In this document: positions 12,244 through 22,483 of the stretch, one piece after another
Layout of the letters: every line of letters starts with the position of its first letter
Numbering within the stretch: the first letter of the stretch is position 1
DNA from: Bathynomus jamesi
Taxonomy: Eukaryota > Arthropoda > Malacostraca > Isopoda > Cirolanidae
NCBI GenBank assembly: GCA_023014485.1
Contig: JAJOZX010005536.1
Location: 89,501-153,500, forward strand
Reading direction: 5' to 3'
Length of the DNA stretch: 64,000 bases
The notes under the pieces: generated by a model
What the model was told of the DNA's origin: nothing
The model's input: the letters and a program-made list of their open reading frames with translations, nothing else
The model's database searches: none
Program-made: the position numbers and the translations under genes

Positions 12244-13632
12244 CGGGGTGTCAGGAAATGATTGCCCCCCCCCCCTGTAGAGAAAAAACTAGAATAGATA
12301 GATAAAAACCGGCGAGACCACTTGAAAGAGCGTTAAAATCTGAATAAAAACCATTATATTCTATTCCTGTGATTTTAATTCTTACCATTTTTTTCCCCAC
12401 AGAAACCATGGCATCATCTATTTTGAACGATTCAGAGAAAACGCGAGTTCTTGACCGCATTCGAGCTGTCACATTTCGTGAAGCAAAGGAAGCTGGTGCA
12501 ACTTTCATAACTCGACACTGGGTGGCTGAGAGATTAAAAAGATCAGAAGACTTTGTCAAAAGGAATTGGAATAAGAATCCTGAAGATTGTGAAACAGAAT
12601 TTCGAGGAAGACCGGAGAAATTATCTCAAGAATCGAAAGACATTGTGCTTGCTGCATCAAGGCGCCGAAAGAAGAGCTGCTCTGAGGTAGCGAAAGAGAT
12701 ACTTATCCGTCGTGGTAAGATAGTCAATCGGCAACTTGTGCATCAATTTCGAGTTCGCCAAGGCTTGAGTGCTTGGCATGAAATAGCTAAGCCACGGAAG
12801 AGTGATCTTAATATTGAAGATCGGCTATGGTTTTGTGATTATCTTGAGGAATGGACGGAAGACGATTTCCTTCACTTGGTTGTCAGCGATGAATTCTTCG
12901 TTTATGTCTCCAGAAAACCAAATTTTCAGAATGATCGGGTTTGGGCAACAACTCCTGATGAAGTCCCAGACGACCAGAAGTATCGAGAAATAGTAAAAAA
13001 TCCAGCATGTGTAGGTGTTTTCATTATCTCTATTCGGAAGCTCATCTGGGTTATCAAACCAAGAGGAACCAGTTGGGATGGGCCTTATTTTCGAAATCTA
13101 ATTTTAGCCCAACATGTAATTCCGTTTTTGAAAGACCCCGAGTGTGTTTTGGATGTTGAACAGGCAACCTTTCTTCACGACAAAGCCCCCTGTATGAAAG
13201 CACTTGCGACTCAACAACTGCTTAAGGACAATAACATTGATTTTTTCGGAAATAATGAATGGCCTGGCAATTCTCCCGATCTTAATGTCTGTGAACATGT
13301 CGGATCCATCATGAAGGATCGGGTGGAGTCCTTAATGCTGGAACAACCCATTCAGAATCGGTATTCAACAGAAATTATGACTGCAAAGATCAACGAAGTC
13401 CTTGAAGAAATGGAAGAAATGAGTCATGATACCGATCTCTTTGAGACACTTCTGGGATCATACCCCCGTCGATTAATGGCCGTCAGAGCTGCAAATGGGG
13501 GCAACACCCGATATTAAAACAAGTGTTTTTTATTCAAAAGTAAACGCTCTTTCGCGTGGTTTTATCTGTTTTTTTCTATTCCTTTCAGTTTCTTCTGTAC
13601 AGGGGGGGGGGCAATCATTTCCTGACACCCTT
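12244..13632 (+). mobile_element. Tc1/mariner element, DD37E type, apparently intact
   Basis: TIRs begin GGGTGTCAGGAAATGATTG on the left and are mirrored at the right end. They extend about 85 bases, with homopolymer C/G runs of slightly different length in the two arms. TA flanks both ends (12242-12243 and 13633-13634). A single uninterrupted transposase frame lies between the arms. It is nested in the CACTG-ended element. Confidence 0.85.
12408..13517 (+). CDS. mariner-type transposase (DD37E)
   Basis: This is a 369-residue cut-and-paste transposase. The start ATG at 12408 sits in a good context (AACCATGG); an earlier in-frame ATG at 12369 lies in the TIR-proximal leader. The N-terminal half is helix-turn-helix DNA-binding sequence with a GRPEKLS linker at about residue 60. 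Catalytic residues are D in VVSDEFF (about residue 162), D in FLHDKAPC, and E in DLNVCEHVG. There are 37 residues between the second D and the E, the DD37E spacing (ITmD37E/TRT group). SPDLN precedes the E as in the family. There is no stop or frameshift, so the protein could be functional; the second catalytic block reads HDKAPCM rather than the usual QDNAPCH, which is unusual. It probably acts in the nucleus on its own TIRs. Confidence 0.85.
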   Translation: MASSILNDSEKTRVLDRIRAVTFREAKEAGATFITRHWVAERLKRSEDFVKRNWNKNPEDCETEFRGRPEKLSQESKDIVLAASRRRKKSCSEVAKEILIRRGKIVNRQLVHQFRVRQGLSAWHEIAKPRKSDLNIEDRLWFCDYLEEWTEDDFLHLVVSDEFFVYVSRKPNFQNDRVWATTPDEVPDDQKYREIVKNPACVGVFIISIRKLIWVIKPRGTSWDGPYFRNLILAQHVIPFLKDPECVLDVEQATFLHDKAPCMKALATQQLLKDNNIDFFGNNEWPGNSPDLNVCEHVGSIMKDRVESLMLEQPIQNRYSTEIMTAKINEVLEEMEEMSHDTDLFETLLGSYPRRLMAVRAANGGNTRY

Positions 13633-13703
13633 TATATTGTGAGAAATTGCAAATTGTTCTATCATTTTCTTATTTTACAGGTTTTTATTAATGTTATGCT
13701 ACA

Positions 13704-15752
13704 ATGCCTAGAGAGTATAAAAATTCGACAGACAGTTTTTGTTATATTTGTGGGACATTAATGTTAAAACAGTATAAAAGGAAGTTGACTTCTCATATGA
13801 AAAAGCTTTATGAATTATACTTCGCATGCAAAGTTGGTGATCAGGACAAGCACTGGGCGCCTCATATCTGCTGTGTGAGATGTACAAGCTCGTTATCTGC
13901 ATGGTTCAAAGGCACCGGTCCTGGTCTGGGATTCGGTGTCCCAATGGTATGGAGAGAGCCGCTGGACCATTCAAGTGATTGCTATTTCTGCTTAACGAAC
14001 ATCACAGGTTTGAATCTTTTATTTTTCTGAATATACGTCAAATTTGGTGTTTTTAGCACATTTTAGCATATCCTGTTCTGCTCTGCATAATGTATTACAC
14101 AATTATGCTATCTTAACCCTTTAAGGACGAGTCCGCAGCATATGCAGTCACTCTTGTTACCAGAACGTATAGGTTTTATTGTTATTCAAAACTAAATATT
14201 TTAGTAACTAGTCACTGAAATGATATACATTTTGGGTTCCTTTCTCGACAATTAAATATCTATATAAACATGTAGAAACATTTATAGAAACGAGGGATTG
14301 TAGTACAATTTATATTGTTATTTCTGGTAGACCTTAAGGTACCATCCGTCGTTAAAGGGTTAAGTAGTCAACAATGTCTATTGTCTCACATTACAGGTTG
14401 CAACAGAAAAGGGAAAAAGGCTATAGTCTACCCAAATCTTCGTTCTGTTATGTGTCCTGTGGAACATTCTACAGATATACCCATCCCTCGTCCTCCAGCT
14501 GAAATGCCGACCGATAACACAGACTCTGACAAATCGGAATCAGACGGCGAATGCTATGAAGCTCAAGTCGAGTCCAAGAAAGAACAACATCTCATCACGC
14601 AGCCTGAACTCAATGATTTGGTCAGTGATTTAATACTTACCAAGCAACAAAGTGAACTGCTAGCCTCACGTCTACAAGAATGGAATCTGCTGGCGGAAGA
14701 CGTACGAATTACAGCATTCCGAAAGCGCTGCTTGGATTTGCAGGAATATTTCACAATGAAGAACAATCTTTGTTATTGCATTGATATACATGGTCTGTTC
14801 GATGCTCTGGATTTGTGCTATGAACCGAATCAGTGGAGATTGTTCACTGATGCATCTCTGTACAGTGTTAAGGGTGTACTGCTACACAATGAGAACACAA
14901 TGTCTTCTGTTCCGATCGCTCATTCAGTCGTCTTGAGAGAAACGTATGACAATGTTGCTTTTATTCTGGACTGTATAAAATACAATGAACATGATTGGCT
15001 TATCTGCGCAGATTTGAAGGTTGTGGCTATTCTCAAGGGATTGCAAACTGGCTATACGAAATACATGTGTTTCCTATGCAAGTGGGATAGCCGAGCAAGG
15101 TCTGAACACTACACACGCTCAGTATGACCGCCGCGAGACAATTCCTCACCTGGATCTCTCAATGTTGTTCACGAACCACTAGTACGAAAGGAAAAGGTTA
15201 TCTTGCCGCCACTTCACATAAAACTAGGGCTGATGAAACAATTTGCAAAGGCGTTGAAACAGGATAAGCCTGCCTTCAAATATCTAAAGAAAAATTCCCA
15301 AAAATAAGTGATGCCAAGATTGAAGAAGGTATAGTCGTCGGCCCTCAAATTCGCCAACTCATGCTAGACGAACACTTTGAAGCGGTGATGGATGAGGTTG
15401 AGTTGGCAGCCTGGCGTGCATTCAAAAACGTGTGCAGCGGTCTACTAGGAAAGATTAAATGCGACAACTATGCTGCACTTGTGGATCAACTGATCAACTT
15501 ATCAACTCATACCATCGTCTCAGATGTAAGATGTCATTGAATATTAATTTTTTGCATTCCCATCTCTCATTCTTTCCGGAAAACGCATCTGCTGTTAGCG
15601 ACGAACACGGGGAGAGATTCCACCAGGATATAGCCACAATGGAGAGCCGATACAAAGGGAAGTGGAGTCCTGCTATGCTGGCCGATTTCTGCTGGAATTT
15701 AAAGCGTGACCAACTAGAAGCATCACACAAACGCCGGCATAAATACAAATAA
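13704..15752 (+). pseudogene. transposase-like gene of the CACTG-ended element, spliced, broken
   Basis: Exon 2 (13704-14007) starts MPREYKNSTDSFCYICG and has paired CxxC motifs and WREPLDH..DCYFC. A GT-AG intron (14008-14396, phase 1) joins it to exon 3 at 14397, where GCNRKGKKA continues the frame. Exon 3 carries an RNase-H-like region: DASLYSVK (14850), CADLKVV with CFLCKWDSRA (about 15005-15090), and later SDEHGERFHQDI (about 15598-15630). I know this arrangement as an uncharacterised family scattered through arthropod genomes; D, D and E candidates are visible, but no function is proven. Damage: a TGA in place of an expected W at 15125, a one-base loss near 15290, and an 8-base duplication (ATCAACTT/ATCAACTC) near 15495. 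It is therefore inactive. Confidence 0.7.
14113..14363. mobile_element. MITE with TTAA target sites (piggyBac-like)
   Basis: The left end is TTAACCCTTTAAGGACGA and the right end is the inverse, TCCGTCGTTAAAGGGTTAA, with one mismatch. TTAA is on both sides, and CCCTTT following TTAA is typical of piggyBac-type elements. It lies wholly within the 14008-14396 intron of the host transposon gene, so it need not have damaged that gene. Confidence 0.7.
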
Positions 15753-16027
15753 TGAGTTGAAAACAGTATAATACGAGAGTTTTATGTTAATTTTGTGCAT
15801 ATATGTTGAAGTATAGCAACAATTAAACTGTTCCATATGATAAAGCCTATCTGTTTATCAATATATTCTTATTTTTTGGTATGAAGATTTTAAGCAGTCA
15901 TTACAAAAAAACGTGACGTGATAGAAAAAAACTCTTCAGATTTGGAATCAGCACACTCGAAATATTAAGAATGACCGAATGTTATTCCCGTTTTTTTTCT
16001 GAACCGAAAATTTGTTGTACAGTGTTA

Positions 16028-16148
16028 TTAGTTCACTAACTAATCATTAATTATGATAACTTTAATTTGCATTCTAGTCAAATCTTTGTCGTGAATTATG
16101 AATGGTCATAATGAGACCGGATCTTTATTGAAGTAAAGGGTCTGGGAT

Positions 16149-16185
<37 letters not shown>

Positions 16186-16568
16186 AAAAGATGAATTTAT
16201 TTAGAAAGTGAAACATTTAAAGCTTTATTTTACCAATTCACTCTATATGAAATATTTTAAATAAAAATTTTAACCAATATTCGAATTCAAATTACTATTT
16301 ACATATCTATTTGTATAATTCTTTATGGAAAAGGGTGATTTTTCGTTAAAGCGATTTGGATATATTTTTAACTTGTAGTGCGGTTTGTTTCGGATATATA
16401 GAGAGAACTCTTTCATATTAAACGGATCGGTACAGCTAACTAAGGACATGATTTAGAGCGGATATCAGATTTAAAATTTCGCATGCAAATTGGTCGCGAA
16501 TCTGATAATTCAGAACCTTGAAAGTCTGTTGTCTGTTACCTTTAAGTTCTGGAGTCTAGACTCTAGAC
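16028..16568. other. continuation of Gr flank with (GT)n, no gene
   Basis: After the CACTG element the duplicated Gr flank resumes (TTAATTATGATAACT, TTGCATTCT). A (GT)n array follows at about 16151-16182, then AT-rich DNA. No Gr C-terminal exon was recognised here. Confidence 0.5.
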
Positions 16569-19034
16569 CAGGGGTGGGGAACCTTTTTTCATTGGAAGGC
16601 CACATTTCATTTAACCAAGACCCTATCAGGCCGCATGCTGAGAATTTAACATATACAGTACAACAAAATATCATATTTTAGTCTACAATCTACATATTTA
16701 TTAATTTTAAATCAAACTTGATAATACGTGAGGGTTTTTATAATAAATAAAAAATTCAGCAAGTGCACATTTATTTTTGGGGGAGAATAATTAACAATAG
16801 AACTAATATTAAGTAAAAATGATATTAAGTGAAATGATGTTAATATTAAGTGAAAAAGTGATAAACCATTTAATGACTTTTTTGTGACTGCTTATTGCGG
16901 GACAGGAGTCGTACATTTGGTTCCAATATCGTTGACCGTAGTTTTAGTTGGTCCTCCAGGTGAATATTCGTCATCTGAGATCTCAAGCGCGTTTTGATTT
17001 GAGTCACATATGAAAACGTTTATTCACAACAGTAGGTTGTGCCGAAAGAAGGCAACATTCGACGAGCATGTTGGCGCAGACGTGGGTATTCAACGCCATT
17101 TTTCCATATTTCAACAGGATCCTTCTCAGTATCAAATAGAGACTTAAAGATATTATCTTCTAATAGCTCAATCAACTCCATGTGTAAATCTCCAGGTGCC
17201 TTGGAGACACCAACCAGGTGTGGTTGGAAAGCTAGTTTCAGTGTGAAGTCATGTTTCTCAAAATCTTCAAATCTTCAAATCTTTCATCGTATTCTTCAAT
17301 TAGGGAGTCTAGGACAGCTGTGTATTCTTTCACATCGCATTCCCTTAATGATTTGCTTGTATCTTCTTCATCAATTACATTTGCCAGTTCAGGGAAGTGT
17401 TCAGCTGAAAGTTCCGATCGGGTAAGGATAGTTTTGGAAAAGCGCAGCTTCCTCCGAAAAGCCTGGATTTTTTGCCACATTTCATATATGGATTTAGTTT
17501 TACCTTGCAAAGAAATATTCAGGTAATTTTGCTTGACATTACGTCACACAAAAATGCAGCATTTCTGCAGAAATCCTTTTTTGACAATTCACATGGTTCA
17601 TTGAGTTCCTCAGAAAATCTTGTGATTTGTTTTCGCAAAGACAAAAGTTTTTCAAAGACTTGCCCTTGTGACAACCAGCGCACTTTAGAATGATACGGAA
17701 GATCCACACTGAATGTTTCATCATCAAGCATAAGCATATTGCGAGATGTCGTGATGCATTTGTTCTAATGTAGTTCACAATACGTATAACTTTACTTAAT
17801 ATGTCACTTAAAACAGTAGATTGCCAAATAGAGTGAAAGGAAATCAAGCTATCTGGATTTGGCAGTTCTTTTTGTAGTAGCGCAACAAATCCTGCACATT
17901 TTCCTCTCATGGAAAGTGCACCATCTGTGCATACACTTACTAAATTACATAAATTCAGTTTCGCTTCACGGCATTTTTCTTTGAAGAGAGACAAAACGTC
18001 AATTCCACGTGTCTTCCCCGTAAGGGTACCCAAAGCCAGTAACTCCTCGTAGCATTGAAAATCTGCAGTTATAACACGAATAAAAAATGACACTTGCGCT
18101 GAGTCAGTAATATCAGTGGACTCATCCAAGGTAATCGAATAAGTATTTTCGCTTTGGCATATTGTATGAAGTTGTTTAGTTACAATGAGGGCTAATTCAT
18201 GTTGCCGATCAGTTATGGTCCTTCTTGAAAGAGGTAGTTGTTTGTATTTGTTAACCTTGTCTGAATCTAAAGGGGCTACAACTTCAACAATGCATTCTTT
18301 TATGATTTCCACATCACTATATGGCTTACCTCTTTTTCCAAGTATATATGCTACTTTATAAGTTGCTTCAGTGATTTCAGTCCTTAGGCCTGACATCGTT
18401 TTAAATACTTGCTGTTGTTGCTGCTTTTGAAGTTTCATCTTCGTAAGTGCAAACTTTCGGGGTTCTTCTTCCAATATAGCATACTTGTGGTTCTTATGAG
18501 TTGCATAATGCTGATATGCATTGTGTTTCTTTACTGTTGCAATTATGGCGTTGCAGAGCAAACACATCATTTTATCTTTCTCAGAACTATGAAATACCGC
18601 AATTCCCATTCTTCATGGAATACTCTGTTCTCTTCCTTTAATTTTCTTTTTACAGTTTTTGACATGATTGGGGTACCAGAAGATTTTTAAATAAAAATGG
18701 TACACGAATTGATCCAAGATTTACAGTTTTAAAGGAAACAAGCGTGCGTGTCACTATCGGAGAATCGTCAGTAACTGTCATCCAGTCGAGTTGATCGTTG
18801 ATAGGTAAGGGCGTAAGCCGTAAGACAACTCTGCCAGTTTCAACTGGCAACGTTGCCATATTTCCTATTGTTCAAGCCATAAAGAAGGCTTGTATGTGTA
18901 AGAAGCAGTGAAGCTGAAACCATGATCTAATGAAATAGCCTAAAGCCCTAAAGTGGTATCAGTTGCTGTCCATTATCGTACGGTATGAATTCTGAATGTC
19001 AAATAGGCAGAAGGCCGCAGGTTCCCCACCCCTG
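16569..19034 (-). mobile_element. hAT element with exact 8-bp TSD
   Basis: Ends are CAGGGGTGGGGAACCT (16569) and AGGTTCCCCACCCCTG (to 19034), with CTCTAGAC duplicated on both sides (16561-16568 and 19035-19042). It is full length in structure at 2466 bp, with the transposase on the minus strand, but the gene is broken. The ends and protein suit the Charlie-like/GTF2IRD2-related hAT group. Confidence 0.9.
16892..18665 (-). pseudogene. hAT transposase (GTF2IRD2/ZBED-like), frameshifted
   Basis: Start ATG at 18665 (MSKTVKRKLKEENR). A BED-like zinc finger follows, with CLLC and later histidines near 18560-18480. The catalytic region has ITLDESTDITD (first D) and LVSVCTDGALSM (second D). The C-terminal dimerisation part (about 17240-16950) has HMELIELLEDN, then EYPRLRQHA and LRSQMTDE. 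The coding region is whole in order but broken by a missing base near 18583, a frameshift near 17740, another near 17525, and an 8-base tandem duplication (GATTTGAA) near 17268-17285. The stop is TAA at 16892. Such transposases act in the nucleus on 8-bp targets; this copy cannot. Confidence 0.8.
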
Positions 19035-19042
19035 CTCTAGAC

Positions 19043-20078
19043 CGTTAACCCTTTGTTGCATAACGTCCCTTACCTCAGGAACAATTTAAACGGTATAAGA
19101 CTAATAATAATGTTTAGGGTTGTTTAACTTCCTTCGTAACGAAGGGGACCTCTGGCCTTACATGCGATCCGAACCATGGGCCGCTAATCTGAACATACTC
19201 ATAGTGACTGGATAATGAAATAGTAGCAAAGTCAAAGGCAAGAAAACCCAGCATACCAAACACCGTCGCTCATTAAACAAACGCACGAGACTAAAGAATA
19301 GATCAAGAGTATAAAAGTAGCAGTCCACTCTCATCAGTTCGCACTTAGTTCCCGCTGAGCTAAGGGGCAGAGTCGGGGAGGGGTTCACTCTCCCTTCTCC
19401 GAGAAAAAGGTGAAGAAAGACGGAAATGGAGGGTCGCTCCCCGCCCCAACAGGGTCTTTCACTCTGACTTTTCTCTTTCCGTTCCTTCTTTGTTTTATTC
19501 CACCGTTGATTGTTTGCATCAATTTCACTCCAGCCTTCAGTACAGTCAACAAGACTCCGCTCGCCCCGACTCTCGCTCCTCCAGTCAGCTTGGGATGCCT
19601 CGCCGTTCAAACCTCTCCAGCTATTCTAAGTTACTGAAGCACTAAGTCACACATTTCTCTTGTCCTCTTTCCTGTGTATTATTTAAGTGCGACTTGTCTA
19701 ATTTTTTACTTTTAAATAGAAGTAAACTTAACACTACTTTCCTCGCACTTGGTACAAAAGACCAAACATCGATTAAGCTCGTTGATCTGACGGGAAACGG
19801 TTTTGCGACGTGACCACGACGTAGAGACAGTACCTCAAATCAAAGTCGGCTGAAAAACTGTCTCCTTTGCGTCTCCCTTTGTCTCATCAGGGCCATAATT
19901 ACTGATATTCCACTCATTGACAAACCCATTAAGCCACAGGAAACTACCCGCTACAAGTCTTTTTTCTGCAAAGATTTCTAAGAGTTGGAAGACTCGTACT
20001 TTAAATTTCTCACGGGTATGCACGGCACATCTACACCAAATAATCTCTCTCAAGTGAAGTAACCACAGTTTAGATTGT
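19043..20078. other. GC-richer segment with a promoter-like signal, origin unknown
   Basis: I recognise no protein on either strand. TATAAAAG (19310) is followed 26 bases later by the A of TCAGTTC. The segment 19110-19780 might be a solo LTR, but I could not define matching ends or a target duplication. Confidence 0.3.
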
Positions 20079-20272
20079 CGTAGCCAGTGTCGTAACACCG
20101 CTTCTCGTCAATCAGCGAAGTTAAGCAACATTGGATCTTAGTAGTAGTTGGACGAGGGGACCCTCCTTTGCGCTCAGGTTATGTAGCGACTGGTGGTTCG
20201 GATTCTACTCTACGTAAAACTGTAGGTTCCTTCCGTCATACAACCTTAGATGTTGCGAAGGAGGTTAAAAAA
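20079..20272 (+). repeat. 5S rRNA-derived SINE
   Basis: The core CTCGTCAATCAGCGAAGTTA (20103-20122) followed by AGCAACATTGG and AGTAGTTGGACGAGG matches the internal-control-region layout of 5S rRNA. A non-5S tail follows (TATGTAGCGACTGG, GGTTCGGATTC, GTAGGTTCC, GAAGGAGGTTAAA) that recurs in the composite SINE at 49.6-49.72 kb. This is a SINE3-type unit; it is not a 5S gene, because the 3' half of 5S is replaced. Confidence 0.7.
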
Positions 20273-20793
20273 CCCTATCATTACATTTCTTTAACAAAAA
20301 CTAATCCCTATGGTGATACTACAACGGTATGAATTAAAACAATTCTGAAATTCCAAATGTACTGATAATTTTTCAGGATTAAATATCCACACTATTTTAT
20401 GACTCGTATTTTTAAACGAAAAGATCTGGAGAGAGAATGGTGCGAGCGATGAAGCTTAAGTAACCCTTATTCCGTATGTAGTCAGTTAATGTTCAAGTTT
20501 TATGTTCAAAATATTAAAGTAGAAAAACCGAGTAGTCTTAATTTATATAGATTTTATTATGCATGAATTCCGCTTTCAAAGATCTGACTTAGTTTGAAGA
20601 GTTAACTCATATTAAAATTAACTAATTTAAAATTTATCCTTATTGTGTAATCTTTCTTCTTAAAATATTTTATTTTATTAAGTATGTTTAAAGACATTTG
20701 CCAAAGCGTAGTCAGTTCCAAAACAAATAACCTCTGCGGATTTGGTAGACTTTACACGGAGTCCTGCTAGCCTACCAGAATAAAATAGGGATC
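20273..20793. other. AT-rich, no gene seen
   Basis: No supported coding sequence or repeat ends. Confidence 0.4.
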
Positions 20794-20795
20794 TA

Positions 20796-21556
20796 CAGGG
20801 TGGGCCGTAAGTTTCCATACATAGGAAAAATTAAACGTTTGTTTTTATGTTTCAGATACCCTAAGAATATGCGTTTGACGTAAGATCTTGTTTACTGATG
20901 AAGCAAATTTTTACGTCAATGGAGAGGTTAATCGGCAAAACATACGTTATTGGAGTAATGCTAACCCTAACTGGCTGAGTCCGACGAAGATGCAAGGTGC
21001 CGGTAAAGTGATGGTGTGGGCCGGGATATGGGGTGACAGAATTATTGGACCAATTTTTGTCAGTGGAAATCTTAATGCCGAAAGGTATCTTAACATGTTG
21101 CAAGAAGAGATTTTCCCATCCCTGCTAAACGAGGAAGGTAACTTCCCAGTTTACTTCCAGCAAGATGGAGCTCCACCTCATTATGGTCTTCACGTGCGTC
21201 GGTATTTGGATCAGCAGCAGTTTCCGGATGCTTGGATTGGTCGGCGTGGTCCTGTGGAGTGGCCTCCCAGATCCCCAGATCTCACCCCCCTTGATTTCTA
21301 TCTTTGGGGGCACTTGAAGGCCATGGTGTATCAGGAAAAGATACGAGACATAAATCATCTAAAGGAACGTATCACCAACGCCATTACAAGCATAACGTCA
21401 ACTGTGCTAATGCGTGTTCATCAACAGTGGGGAACACGTATTGAAATGTGTTTTCAAAACAATGGCAACCATGTAGAGCATATTATATAAATAAAAATGG
21501 TTGTCCATAAAAAAATGTTTATTTTTCCTATGTATGGAAACTTACGGCCCACCCTG
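20796..21556 (+). mobile_element. mariner derivative lacking the DNA-binding half
   Basis: Ends are CAGGGTGGGCCGTAAGTTTC (20796) and its inverse at the right end (to 21556), with TA on both sides (20794-20795 and 21557-21558). An internal deletion has brought the left TIR next to the catalytic domain. At 761 bp it is too short for a full transposase. Confidence 0.85.
20888..21490 (+). CDS. mariner-type transposase catalytic domain only (DD42D)
   Basis: This is an open frame of 200 residues starting at [12 protein letters not shown]. Catalytic acids are D in FTDEANF, D in [10 protein letters not shown] and D in [13 protein letters not shown]. There are 42 residues between the second and third D by direct count, near the DD41D (Rosa/Visitor) group. 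No helix-turn-helix precedes it, because the element lost that part. The frame is otherwise clean to the TAA. If translated it could not bind TIRs by itself; a trans-acting or inhibitory role is speculation. The ATG may simply be an internal methionine exposed by the deletion. Confidence 0.75.
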   Translation: MFTDEANFYVNGEVNRQNIRYWSNANPNWLSPTKMQGAGKVMVWAGIWGDRIIGPIFVSGNLNAERYLNMLQEEIFPSLLNEEGNFPVYFQQDGAPPHYGLHVRRYLDQQQFPDAWIGRRGPVEWPPRSPDLTPLDFYLWGHLKAMVYQEKIRDINHLKERITNAITSITSTVLMRVHQQWGTRIEMCFQNNGNHVEHII

Positions 21557-21956
21557 TATAACAATCTTTAACACGTCCGATTTTACGCGTGCAGTGTTAC
21601 AGACGAAACGCGTCTTCTGTCGAAAGGGTGTAGGCCGTGAATGATGCCTTGAGCGGGTGGTGGTCGTGATATTTCAAAAAGTTGGAACAGTTGTTAACAT
21701 CACAAATCTTTCGAGAAGCAAACTATTGACGAAGGATAGGACACACAGAACTATGACATTCTGAAGGTCTATCTGGTTCTCGCGAAAGCCTGACTATTAA
21801 AATTTTAGTTTGAATGAATCAATAATGCATGGGTGATGAGAATGGTTAATCAAATACCTCAGGAATCTTGTTCATAGGCGCTTTCAGCCCCAGAGTTAGC
21901 ATGAGTAGTATGATGGCAAAAAATGTAGAGTGCAGATGCAATTGCTATACAAGATG

Positions 21957-22135
21957 ATCAATGGGGGAGAGGGGGTGGGGGTTATGGGAGAGGGGGATAT
22001 GCAACAAGGGGTGGGGGTAATGGGAGAAGGATATGCAACAAGGGGAAGGGGGTTTAGCCCCCCAAGTTGCATGAAGGGGGGAGATGGTTTGGAAGGGAGG
22101 CCCGGGGGAATGACCTCCCCCAAAGGGGTAACCTA
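21957..22135 (+). repeat. G-rich tract with internal direct repeat
   Basis: Strongly G-skewed DNA with many runs of three to six G. A unit GGATATGCAACAAGGGG occurs twice (about 21995 and 22028), and CAACCTAACC-type sequence follows. Several G4-compatible runs are present. It is non-coding as far as I can see. Confidence 0.6.
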
Positions 22136-22483
22136 ACCTAACCCTAGAAGGTATCCAGACCTAAGAAGGTGACCTAAGAGAGATGTTCACGCAGACATGT
22201 CTCGTCGCATACTGAACTTCTTGACAGAGGCTTAGAAGGCTTAATCAGCCATCTGCCTTAATCGCCTTAGGAGTGTATACATATATTATTAAAGGAGACG
22301 AGGGTGCAAGAATGTATAATCGACTTGAATAATTCTGCGCAATTTATTTAATTTGTGTATATGAGAGAGCTATGTTTCCACTGCCACGGCTCAGCGCATA
22401 ATGAAGACCAGCCATCAGTATTACTACGCAGTAGAGTGTTGTGTTTCACAGCGTGCACTTGATGTTTTGTGCGTTCCTTCAGT

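Larger units (their letters stand above)
12188..13680 (+). other. probable 5'UTR intron of the CACTG-ended element
   Basis: A strong donor (GTGAGT at 12188) and an acceptor (TTATTTTACAG ending 13680) bracket the nested mariner. The next exon begins 23 bases before the ATG at 13704. Splicing here would remove the mariner from the host element transcript. Inferred from splice consensus only. Confidence 0.45.
11879..16024 (+). mobile_element. CACTG-ended DNA transposon with own spliced gene, hosting two nested elements
   Basis: The left end is CACTGTACAACA (11879-11890) and the right end is its exact inverse TGTTGTACAGTG (16013-16024), flanked by TTA on both sides (11876-11878 and 16025-16027). 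The DNA after Gr exon 1b (27390-27450) runs straight through the same point without the element, so it acts as an empty site. The 3-bp TSD and CACT ends fit the CACTA/EnSpm group; this is an inference. It carries a broken multi-exon gene, a mariner at 12244-13632 and a MITE at 14113-14363. Confidence 0.7.

Noticed and set aside
20079..20200. Functional 5S rRNA gene
   Set aside because: Only the internal-control-region half resembles 5S; the 3' half is replaced by a repeat tail also found at 49.6 kb.
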